Shown here one piece after another: positions 56,422-63,341 of a DNA stretch of 64,000 nucleotides. The stretch is taken from positions 372,001-436,000 of the forward strand of contig NZ_CP017990.1 of NCBI RefSeq assembly GCF_002208095.1. The letters are read 5' to 3'. Numbering within the stretch: position 1 is the first letter of the stretch; each line of letters starts with the position of its first letter. The notes beneath the pieces were generated by a model. The model was not told the origin of the DNA, ran no database searches, and saw nothing but the letters and a program-made list of their open reading frames with translations. Source of the stretch: Enterobacter cloacae complex sp. ECNIH7 (GTDB taxonomy: Bacteria > Pseudomonadota > Gammaproteobacteria > Enterobacterales > Enterobacteriaceae). Both the position numbers and the translations under genes were made by a program.

Positions 56422-58287
56422 TCAGTCAGTGAGAATTTCTTCATCCGTATCCATTGTGGATGGTGATGAATCTATTTTTGTTGTAAGAAACACCCGACTC
56501 AGTAGTCTTTGCTTCAGGGCGTTTCTTCGCTCATTGTAGAATTCCGGGAAGCGACTGAACTCAATATTTTCATCTGAAACTAACAGCATTGATGGCGAAT
56601 AGTTGTTTGATGGCTGAGATAGCCATTGTTTCAGGGAAGTATCCTGTTTACTTATATTCTGAGAGTGATTCAGTAAATGAAGATTCGGTATGGTGTCCCA
56701 GTATTCCGGATTTTCATAAAAGCTGAGCTTCTCAGGTGAATTCGCAATATAATCTAGTTTTTCAAGATATTTCTTTGAAAAATGATTTCTTGGGTGAAGG
56801 TGATCAATATGAAACACCTCGGTTGGATTCATTTCAGGGAACAGAAGATGCAATAGTGCGCGGCAACGACCTTCGCCATATCTGATATTGAGAAGGCTTT
56901 CGATGTATTCGTCGTCAAATCTGAGGTCTTTATTCGAGCCTTTATATCTGTCAATAATCTTCTCAAGAGGGAAATGAATATCTGAAAGACTATTTTTCAT
57001 TACATCTCTGATGCTCGTGAGTAGCGCATCGGCCTGGCTTCCAAAGATCCCTTTCAGAAGTACCATGTAAAACCACTGGCTAATTACTGAGCGTTCATTG
57101 TGGTTTTTATTCAGGAGGTTAATCGTTGTATATAATGGATGTCCACTGGTTTGCTTTTTGTAAAGCCAGTAGGCCACAGGAATGACTGCATTTTTAGATA
57201 TCAAAGACTGTGGATTGATGCCGAATCGCCTGATAAGAATAAAGGTCTCCTTGATACAGGATTTTATTTCAGACCATTGTTGTTGTATCTTACCGACCTC
57301 CTCTGAAGTGAAGTTTTTTACTTTGAACCGGACGTCAGAGTCAATAAGCATCAGGCTGGTTTTTAAGAACCAGTCTCTTTCAATATAAAACCCCATTTCG
57401 TTGTTCTGATAAATATTTTTTGTCAGTTCATCCAGTTCTCTTCTGAAATCACCCTGCCAGTGCGCTACCGCTATTGACATCAGTAAGTCGGAGAACTCAA
57501 GTTTTGTCCCCCCGCTGTTCGTGCGTATGAAAACATCCAGCACATGGTCAATATCCTGACTGCTCTCATTGAAGTAGTGGATGATGTTCTCAGTTCTTAT
57601 TTTTGTATAAAGTCTCAGCAGAGTTTTTCTGGAAAACTCACTGGAAATGAGATCTCTTTTTTCAAGTTCTGGTACGACAACGTTAAATAAAATATCATCA
57701 GGGGAATCATACTGCTCGTATTTGAATATTTCGTGCAGGCAGAACCAGTGATGTTTGTTGTCTGTAAGTGAATCAGTGTATTGCTTGTCGGTCAGGAACC
57801 TGAAGTTATACTTCATCATGAGCTCATCGTCTGAATTAAGTGGCGCTGTTAAATCGACGTAAAGCTTTCTTGGCGGCAGGATGCGATCATCCTGTGCCGA
57901 AGGCCACCACACCCGGGGCTGTTTATACGCATACGTTCCACACAATCCAATATATAATGATGTGAGACGTTGCTGACCATCAATCACCGCCTTGAAATCA
58001 TGAAATCCAGCATTTGTTGCTACGCAGGGGTTTTCTTCATTAAATCGCTGACAGTATTCTTTCAGGAATTCATAGAATTTGTAATCATTTTTAATACTGG
58101 CACTACGGATATCCCACATCATGAAAGAGTTTATCGGATAGTCTCGCATGATGGAATCAAACAGCAAACATATTTGACTGCTGCTCCAGACGAACTTCCT
58201 CTGAATTGCAGGCAGAAGATAGTGGCGTAAATTAATCAAATCTATCGCTTGTTTTATCGTTATTGCTTTTTCATACTGGCCAGCCAT
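56422..58287 (-). CDS. DUF262-HNH (GmrSD-like) endonuclease
   Basis: A 621-residue protein with an N-terminal DUF262 domain and a C-terminal HNH domain. DUF262 marks: LPAIQRKFVWS near 25-35, the nucleotide-binding DGQQRLTS at 103-110, and FIRTNSGGTKLEFSDLL near 253. The C-terminus has HIDHLHPRNHF at 493-503 and NLHLLNHSQNISK near 535, the DUF1524-like HNH pattern. Fused GmrS-GmrD proteins of this kind are type IV restriction enzymes that cut DNA with modified (often glucosylated hydroxymethyl) cytosine using nucleotide energy. The ATG at 58287 is preferred because a GAGG site lies six bases upstream. It is placed directly before hsdM, so unmodified and modified phage DNA may both be targeted by this block. 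Confidence 0.85.
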   Translation of the reverse strand: MAGQYEKAITIKQAIDLINLRHYLLPAIQRKFVWSSSQICLLFDSIMRDYPINSFMMWDIRSASIKNDYKFYEFLKEYCQRFNEENPCVATNAGFHDFKAVIDGQQRLTSLYIGLCGTYAYKQPRVWWPSAQDDRILPPRKLYVDLTAPLNSDDELMMKYNFRFLTDKQYTDSLTDNKHHWFCLHEIFKYEQYDSPDDILFNVVVPELEKRDLISSEFSRKTLLRLYTKIRTENIIHYFNESSQDIDHVLDVFIRTNSGGTKLEFSDLLMSIAVAHWQGDFRRELDELTKNIYQNNEMGFYIERDWFLKTSLMLIDSDVRFKVKNFTSEEVGKIQQQWSEIKSCIKETFILIRRFGINPQSLISKNAVIPVAYWLYKKQTSGHPLYTTINLLNKNHNERSVISQWFYMVLLKGIFGSQADALLTSIRDVMKNSLSDIHFPLEKIIDRYKGSNKDLRFDDEYIESLLNIRYGEGRCRALLHLLFPEMNPTEVFHIDHLHPRNHFSKKYLEKLDYIANSPEKLSFYENPEYWDTIPNLHLLNHSQNISKQDTSLKQWLSQPSNNYSPSMLLVSDENIEFSRFPEFYNERRNALKQRLLSRVFLTTKIDSSPSTMDTDEEILTD

Positions 58288-58360
58288 CATAAACCTCATA
58301 TGTTATATTAGCTGACCTATTTTAATTTAAAGCGTGTCGGTAGTACAGTCTTTGCACAAA

Positions 58361-58672
58361 CTAATTTATGCAATGGAAAAGCTGACGGCTCGGTTTGTGT
58401 TTTTCATTCGGGTAGACTCGCATTGCGGATGCACAAAGTGATGAAACCTGTCTTGCTATATTTTTACCGAAGTTAACAAGAAGGCCGTGCTTTATTTTTT
58501 CACCCTCTGCCCTGATGCTGATGATAAAGCTGAACTGATATACGATTACCTCAATGAGGTCATTGCCAAATGTTATAATGGCGGCGTTGTTTATTTCATG
58601 TTCATAATCCCTCAGGTCAGTGTTAAGTCTTGCTGTTGCATCTACAAGTGCGTATTCTTTATCGATAATCAT
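58361..58672 (-). CDS. Small protein of unknown function upstream of the DUF262 gene
   Basis: A 103-residue protein starting MIIDKEYALVDATARLN; an earlier ATG at 58690 lacks a ribosome site. No motif is recognised. The segment EVIVYQFSFIISIRAEGE looks like beta strands and the C-terminus is basic. It ends 73 bases before the DUF262-HNH gene, on the same strand, so it may be a partner or immunity-like component. Codon use is plausible but not decisive. Confidence 0.5.
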   Translation of the reverse strand: MIIDKEYALVDATARLNTDLRDYEHEINNAAIITFGNDLIEVIVYQFSFIISIRAEGEKIKHGLLVNFGKNIARQVSSLCASAMRVYPNEKHKPSRQLFHCIN

Positions 58673-58730
58673 AATTTTCTCACTTATCATGTTAATGTGA
58701 TTTAATCATCACTAATAATATGTTGTGATT

Positions 58731-59444
58731 TTAATTACGATTATTCGTCTGTTTACTCCCGTAATGCATTATCTGATGAATAATGTTCATGTGGGGTAAG
58801 GCTTCCATAAAGTCAGACTGTTCAATCAGCGAAATGAGTGTGTTATCGATCTCAAACGTTGTATCCGGTAATACCTCAACCAGCCTGATTCGGGACAGGG
58901 AAATAACGAACACGCCCGATGACGTACATCCGGCAAGAAACCACTCCGCATGGCTGCAAAGCAGACGGTAGGGATGAACGGTATGGCTGACGTTTTCGTC
59001 GGTTCTGATACGCACCTGGGTCTGGTTAAGTATGGCGAGCGTCAGTCTGCTGAAATCACCGAAAAGGGTGGGTTTCTGGCGCGGCTCCGGTAGCATAATC
59101 CTGTATGGCGAGGGACGTTCCCCGTCAAGCATCAGGCTCAGCAGTTTGGCATCCATCGCGGGTAACAGACGGTCAAGATGCAGCAACCTCGCCAGTATCT
59201 TCATATCCCGTTCCGTGCGGCGACGAAAGTAATGTGAGGCAAGCTGATACACGCCGTTGCTCTGTTCAATATCAAGGTACGTCAGACGGACGTTGAAATC
59301 CCGTCGCAGCGTTCGCGTCGTCACTCCAAATTCTTCTGCCAGCGTCCCGATATGCAGCTTTTCACCCTGAAACAAACGGCTCAGGATGATGGAAAGGCGG
59401 GTTGCCAGTCTGTCATGTTCGTTTTCTTGTGTTATCAGCGTCAT
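58731..59444 (-). CDS. WYL-domain transcriptional regulator
   Basis: A 237-residue regulator. The N-terminal winged helix (about 15-70) has the DeoR-like LAEEFGVTTRTLRRDF, and the WYL ligand-sensing domain (about 125-200) has HPYRLLCSHAEWFLAG with the W-Y/F-L triad at 168-170. WYL proteins such as BrxR and CapW repress phage defence operons and respond to nucleic-acid or nucleotide signals of damage. A palindrome (59486-59505) in its own leader is shared with the upstream neighbour. It precedes the small gene and DUF262-HNH gene in transcription order, so it may control them. Confidence 0.85.
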   Translation of the reverse strand: MTLITQENEHDRLATRLSIILSRLFQGEKLHIGTLAEEFGVTTRTLRRDFNVRLTYLDIEQSNGVYQLASHYFRRRTERDMKILARLLHLDRLLPAMDAKLLSLMLDGERPSPYRIMLPEPRQKPTLFGDFSRLTLAILNQTQVRIRTDENVSHTVHPYRLLCSHAEWFLAGCTSSGVFVISLSRIRLVEVLPDTTFEIDNTLISLIEQSDFMEALPHMNIIHQIMHYGSKQTNNRN

Positions 59445-59485
59445 ACATCATTTCCGAATTTAGCCGGGAAATAATGCCAGCAGTA

Positions 59486-59505
59486 GCGGACAGGATTTGT
59501 CCGCC
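59486..59505. promoter_or_regulatory. Candidate operator upstream of the WYL gene
   Basis: GCGGACA-GGATTT-TGTCCGC type palindrome: arms GCGGACA and TGTCCGC around GGATT. It sits 42 bases before the WYL start and recurs at 60344. Confidence 0.65.
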
Positions 59506-59546
59506 CTCTGAAGTTTTTTAAAGTCTGAATACCTTAAATGTAAGTG

Positions 59547-60296
59547 CTAAACGTCAGTATTCTCAGGTGAATAAAGATGCTTCTGGCGCATGTAGGCAAT
59601 AAAAATGCAGGATGGTAGCGTCACCCGGTATGCGGGACCGGCTAAATCTATCAGTAGCCAGAGAGAACTGAGCACCCAGCCCACGGGACCGGCAAAAGCG
59701 CCCATAGTCCGTGTCAGCATGGCATTTCCTGCAACGGTCAGCCCTCTGCCTAACAGGGCTTTTGCTACGCCATTTGTGACAACAAGCGCCATCTGATAGG
59801 CCGCAAATCCGGATGTTTTTATCCCCGCCTGGATTGCCATGGTCAGCAGCTCCGGCGTGGGATTGCTGTAGCCTGTCTGCAATTCTTCCGCCACAGTCTT
59901 TAGCTGGTCGGGCGTCATCTTCTCAAGACTTTTCTCCAGAATCTTCATCAGCAGATTCATTTCAATGGTTTCAACACTGGATTTGCTGTTGTAGTTCACC
60001 TTCATTTTATCGCAGGCATCGGTAAGAATTTCCCGGTACAGCACCCCTTTCCCCCAGCGGAGCAGCGTGGCAAAGCTGTTCGCCCCAAAGGTCTGAACTT
60101 CGGCGGCAATGGCATCCCAGTAGCGCGGGTGGTTGGGCTTGTGTTTTTTATACTGAGGATCGTAAGTCAGCGTTTCCGTGATGCGTGCCAGTCCGTCTTT
60201 CGGATCGCAGATAAGCACAGAAACCAGTAAATCCAGATCGTCACGATGGCAGTGGCGCAGAAACTCAAGGTCGGGGTCGTGTCGGTAGGTAGCCAT
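59547..60296 (-). CDS. YaaW/UPF0174-family protein (DUF3944-type N-terminus)
   Basis: A 249-residue protein related to E. coli YaaW: the start DPDLEFLRHCHRDDLDLLV, the middle WDAIAAEVQTFGANSFATLLRWGKGVLYREIL and the end GPAYRVTLPSCIFIAYMR all match the family pattern. The C-terminal half contains hydrophobic stretches (AMLTRTMGAFAGPVGWVLSS) that could meet a membrane. Function is unknown; family members are common in P4/CP4-like islands. GAGGTG precedes the ATG. The operator-like palindrome 48 bases upstream suggests control by the WYL protein encoded next. Confidence 0.8.
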   Translation of the reverse strand: MATYRHDPDLEFLRHCHRDDLDLLVSVLICDPKDGLARITETLTYDPQYKKHKPNHPRYWDAIAAEVQTFGANSFATLLRWGKGVLYREILTDACDKMKVNYNSKSSVETIEMNLLMKILEKSLEKMTPDQLKTVAEELQTGYSNPTPELLTMAIQAGIKTSGFAAYQMALVVTNGVAKALLGRGLTVAGNAMLTRTMGAFAGPVGWVLSSLWLLIDLAGPAYRVTLPSCIFIAYMRQKHLYSPENTDV

Positions 60297-60343
60297 ATTT
60301 CACCTCATTGCAGATATTGGACCTGACAGTTTAAGGAAGCCCC

Positions 60344-60362
60344 CGGACAGGGTTTGTCCGCC
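60344..60362. promoter_or_regulatory. Second copy of the candidate WYL operator
   Basis: CGGACAGGGTTTGTCCGCC differs from the copy at 59486 at one base over 19. It lies upstream of the YaaW-family gene, past the terminator of the previous gene. Confidence 0.65.
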
Positions 60363-60378
60363 TGAAAAACAAAAAAGT

Positions 60379-60405
60379 AAAAAAAAACCTGCCCGAAAGC
60401 AGGTT
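60379..60405 (-). terminator. Rho-independent terminator after the exported protein gene
   Basis: Read leftward: stem ACCTGC/GCAGGT with loop TTTCGG, followed by a run of seven or more T. Confidence 0.85.
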
Positions 60406-60439
60406 TCTGTTCACCGGATGGAGGTATAACGCGTCGGGA

Positions 60440-60823
60440 TTACTTTCCGCGCCATTCCTTTTCCACTTTATCCGCAAAGGCATCGCACTGCCGGGCATAT
60501 TCCGGGTTATAGAGCAGCTCCGACTGCGAAAGCTGCATGGCGGTCATGCTGCCGTTACGGGCATTTGATTCGAGCCAGGTTCTGCCATAGGTTTTGTTCA
60601 TCACCTGAAGTACCCGGTTGAATACCGGTCCGTTGAAGCGGGCATTGAGATTAACGCCTTTTACCTGAAGGCCGCTGTCACTGGTCTGGGTCAGGCGGGT
60701 GGAGTACATCGCGCAGAAGGTCGAGTTGGTTATCATCTGAGCGTCAGCCTGCTCGTCGGCGAACGCGCTGTGGCTGAAGGCGGAAAGCAGAATTGTGGCG
60801 GTTAACAGTTTTAAAATTTTCAT
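60440..60823 (-). CDS. Exported protein of unknown function
   Basis: A 127-residue protein with a clear signal peptide (MKILKLLTATILLSAFSHSA, cleaved after AFA before DEQAD) and two cysteines (STFCAMYS, YARQCDAF) that could pair in the periplasm. The ATG at 60823 fits the AAGGGAAC site better than the one directly before it. A strong terminator follows. No family recognised; it may be a surface or envelope factor of the element. Confidence 0.7.
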   Translation of the reverse strand: MKILKLLTATILLSAFSHSAFADEQADAQMITNSTFCAMYSTRLTQTSDSGLQVKGVNLNARFNGPVFNRVLQVMNKTYGRTWLESNARNGSMTAMQLSQSELLYNPEYARQCDAFADKVEKEWRGK

Positions 60824-60900
60824 CATGTTCCCTTATGGATTGAAAAGCGGAGACAGCCTGCCATACGGGGTGGTCAGGAGATGTCCGGCAGAGAAAAAAG

Positions 60901-61140
60901 TCAGGGTTTCAGCGAGGGAGCCAGTCGCCAGCGGTGAGGGCCAGCGGATTCCAGCACAAAGGCCAGTTGAGCGAGGTCCCGTCTTGCGGTCCGGGGAGAT
61001 ACGTCAAACTGCCGGATGATGTAGCGAACAGATATTGTCTGACCGTAAAACAGGGCCATGGTCAGCCGGATAAGCCGTTCTCCCTGTCCGGTGACACGTT
61101 GCCTGCAACGGCTGGCTTTCATCGTTGCCATACGCGCCAT
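60901..61140 (-). CDS. Small DeoR-like HTH protein
   Basis: A 79-residue protein that is little more than a winged helix: RLIRLTMALFYGQTISVRYI then FDVSPRTARRDLAQLAFVLE. It lines up with the N-terminal domain of the WYL protein at 58731 (LFQGEKLHIGTLAEEFGVTT, RTLRRDF) but lacks the WYL domain. The start follows AAGGGG. It overlaps the end of the upstream LRAT-like gene by 22 bases. Likely a regulator of element genes. Confidence 0.7.
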   Translation of the reverse strand: MARMATMKASRCRQRVTGQGERLIRLTMALFYGQTISVRYIIRQFDVSPRTARRDLAQLAFVLESAGPHRWRLAPSLKP

Positions 61141-61583
61141 CGGTCCCCTTTCTGAAAAGAATCGAGGTGTCTGGCAAGCCAGATATCAGGGCACGAATCG
61201 CCGGTAACGCAGCGGGCAGTAAACCGGTGGCAGTTAAAGTCGAGCAGGCTATAAGGATAGCGCTGACCCACTGCCGCCTTTGCCCGTTCAGCGGCCTGCG
61301 CACAACCCTGAGGCGTCAAATCCATACAGTCGGTATACACCGAGATAGCGGAGTTCCAGCCATCGAGCCGGTCAAGAAACCCTTTAGCCTTACTTTTGAT
61401 AACGGTTCCATCGCCATCAAGATGAACAATATCGCCGTTACCCACATAGATACCGCTGTGTGCGGCAAGGCCAAAAAGCAGTTCGCACTGCACGATACCA
61501 CCGTAAGCCGGTTCATCGACGCAGGAGAGAATGCAGTTATCGATAAATGAATCCACGAAGTTCAGCAGCAGAAGCCGGTACAT
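61119..61583 (-). CDS. LRAT/NlpC-P60-fold protein
   Basis: A 154-residue papain-like fold protein of the permuted LRAT type. Conserved H42 lies in HSGIYVGNGDIVHL and C118 in FNCHRFTARCVTG, the order (His first, Cys in NC motif later) typical of LRAT domains. Such proteins act as acyltransferases, lipases or peptidases; substrate unknown. The ATG at 61583 has AAGGAAC upstream and removes an upstream stretch that overlaps the DUF2787 gene. Part of the accessory block of the island. Confidence 0.75.
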   Translation of the reverse strand: MYRLLLLNFVDSFIDNCILSCVDEPAYGGIVQCELLFGLAAHSGIYVGNGDIVHLDGDGTVIKSKAKGFLDRLDGWNSAISVYTDCMDLTPQGCAQAAERAKAAVGQRYPYSLLDFNCHRFTARCVTGDSCPDIWLARHLDSFQKGDRWRVWQR

Positions 61584-61641
61584 AACATTCAGTTCCTTAC
61601 TACGGGGGAGAGGGGGGATGCGGGGGAAACGTTGTGAACAC

Positions 61642-62070
61642 TCAGCTTTCCCACAACGTACGGACCGTGAAAACCCCCATATCGTGGTAAGCCATAAAGT
61701 TACTTTCCCATAGCGACCAGAACTCACGGGCGTCGACATGAGAGATATCGCCACAACGGGAAAGCCACGTGTATTGTTGCGTCCAGCTCACATCGACATC
61801 TTTTTCAAGCTCAGGCCATGGATGCCCTGCATAGTGAAAATCGGTGACGTAATCGAGCTGCCAGTCTTCTCCGGCAGGGATGAGGCGTATTTCGACCGGA
61901 TGCCAGCCGCCCTTTTCCGGTGAGTATTCAGGGTCACGGAAGTTAATGGTTAATCCGGTGATGGGGTGACGATGAGGCGGTTTTTGCGCAACGATACCCA
62001 GAAGCAGTTGGGTGAACGACCGGGAGAGCGGCAGCACATAGCCGCCCTGCAATATTACGGGTGATGACAT
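61642..62070 (-). CDS. DUF2787-family protein
   Basis: A 142-residue protein with the DUF2787 pattern: PVILQGGYVLPLSRSFTQLLL, TINFRDPEYSPEKGGWHPVEI and a DWQLDYVTDFHYAG strand pair. Function unknown; members occur in integrative elements of enterobacteria and Vibrio. Confidence 0.75.
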   Translation of the reverse strand: MSSPVILQGGYVLPLSRSFTQLLLGIVAQKPPHRHPITGLTINFRDPEYSPEKGGWHPVEIRLIPAGEDWQLDYVTDFHYAGHPWPELEKDVDVSWTQQYTWLSRCGDISHVDAREFWSLWESNFMAYHDMGVFTVRTLWES

Positions 62071-62116
62071 AGTGAATTTCCTGATTTTTGGTTAACAGAA
62101 CACAGAAAAAGCGGGG

Positions 62117-62548
62117 TTAGTCCTGGCTGAGCGTAGCAAGCTGCGTCATACGATGCTGCCAGTCGGCATAGCAGCGGTGCATAAAGAGTCTGCTGCTGTC
62201 CGCTTCGATAAGGCAGATATCCGGACTTCTGAGCACAGCAGCAAGAAAACCTGCGTTATTGGTGCTGCCCTGACCAAACAGTGGGCGAAATACACGGGAT
62301 GGAAAGCTGTCTGGCTGCTGTTCCAGAATGGCGTGAATCGCATCAAGCGCTATCCATTCACGGGAGAACAGGCCCCCTTCGCCATTGGCGGTTAAGCGCA
62401 GGGCAAGACTCCCGGTTTCACCCTCTTTACCCAGCTCATACGTCAGCAGTCCTTTACTGTGGGGGCTGATTTTCTCGGCTTCACCCCTGTAGAACACGGT
62501 ATAGCTTTCGGTGACGGCGGCTTCGGTAGCGTTTTTTTTCTTACTCAT
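62117..62548 (-). CDS. Hypothetical protein of the island accessory block
   Basis: A 143-residue protein starting MSKKKNATEAAVTES; an upstream TTG is less likely. No recognised motif; mixed alpha/beta composition. Its ATG overlaps the stop of the preceding gene by eight bases, implying coupled translation with it. Confidence 0.65.
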   Translation of the reverse strand: MSKKKNATEAAVTESYTVFYRGEAEKISPHSKGLLTYELGKEGETGSLALRLTANGEGGLFSREWIALDAIHAILEQQPDSFPSRVFRPLFGQGSTNNAGFLAAVLRSPDICLIEADSSRLFMHRCYADWQHRMTQLATLSQD

Positions 62549-62894
62549 GGTTCTGCGCCTCAATCAGGTTCCGGAGTTGAGTGATAACGGTCGTGTCCGG
62601 GAACACCAGATAGATACCCTGTCCGTTATCGCAGACGATACCGAGCAGGAGATACCAGCCATCATCAAGCGCGGTGACGTATTCCGGGTTAGCCAGTGCG
62701 ACTGCCAGCAGCGGGTCTTCGGGGAGGGTGTCATCGTGGTTGAGATGCCAGAGCAGGGTTCCCGTTTCGTTCCAGAAGGCGGTAAACAGGTTGATATCAT
62801 CGACAGGTCCAAGGATTTCATTTCTGAGGGCTTCCAGCGCGGAGGTGGGCAGGTTGAGAAGGGGAAGACTGGTGGGGGTAGTGAGTTTAAACAT
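62541..62894 (-). CDS. Hypothetical protein, first gene of the leftward accessory train
   Basis: A 117-residue acidic protein (MFKLTTPTSLPLLNLPTSAL). The ATG at 62894 follows a GGAG site six bases upstream; the ATG at 62906 has none. No domain recognised. It heads the minus-strand run that continues through the restriction genes. Confidence 0.65.
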   Translation of the reverse strand: MFKLTTPTSLPLLNLPTSALEALRNEILGPVDDINLFTAFWNETGTLLWHLNHDDTLPEDPLLAVALANPEYVTALDDGWYLLLGIVCDNGQGIYLVFPDTTVITQLRNLIEAQNHE

Positions 62895-63341
62895 GGCTTT
62901 CTCCATATATTACTGATATTCCATGAAATAATATATTTTCCATGCTGCTGCCATTACGGAGATTGATTCGCCGGATGACTTTTACCGGGGGCTGGTAAAA
63001 AAGATGAATATTCTGGAGGCCTTATTTTCGGAAAACGAACACGATCCGTTTTGGCAAGGTTCTTCAGGGCGAAAAAGATCTCACAATGGTTTCCCCCCCG
63101 AACTTCAGGTAATTTATACGGAAAATAAATTAACTATCTGATTTTAATGGATAAGTTGTTTGTGGCATTAATTATCATTTAATTTTTTTGTTCTGCTGTT
63201 TGAGGGTTTTTGTAGTTGCTCTCGGTATATTATGCTGTGGTGGCAATTTGCTGTAGCAATTAATCATGGATAGTATTGGAACATCGCTGGCCAGCGTCTC
63301 TTGTAATTTGTTTCTTATTATTTTGAAGAGATGAACGCGAT
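62895..63341. other. Intergenic region between accessory train and integrase
   Basis: About 450 AT-rich bases. It holds promoters for the divergent flanking genes and one short plus-strand frame (63004-63141) listed separately. No palindrome like the WYL operator is present. Confidence 0.5.
63004..63141 (+). pseudogene. Possible 45-codon gene or gene remnant
   Basis: An open frame MNILEALFSENEHDPFWQGS that continues upstream in frame without ATG as AAAITEIDSPDDFYRGLVKK before meeting a stop. The protein-like look of the upstream part without a start suggests a decayed gene. The ribosome site is weak. Confidence 0.3.

Noticed and set aside
58487..58705. 72-codon plus-strand frame
   Set aside because: It is antisense to the small gene before DUF262 and has no ribosome site or family resemblance.
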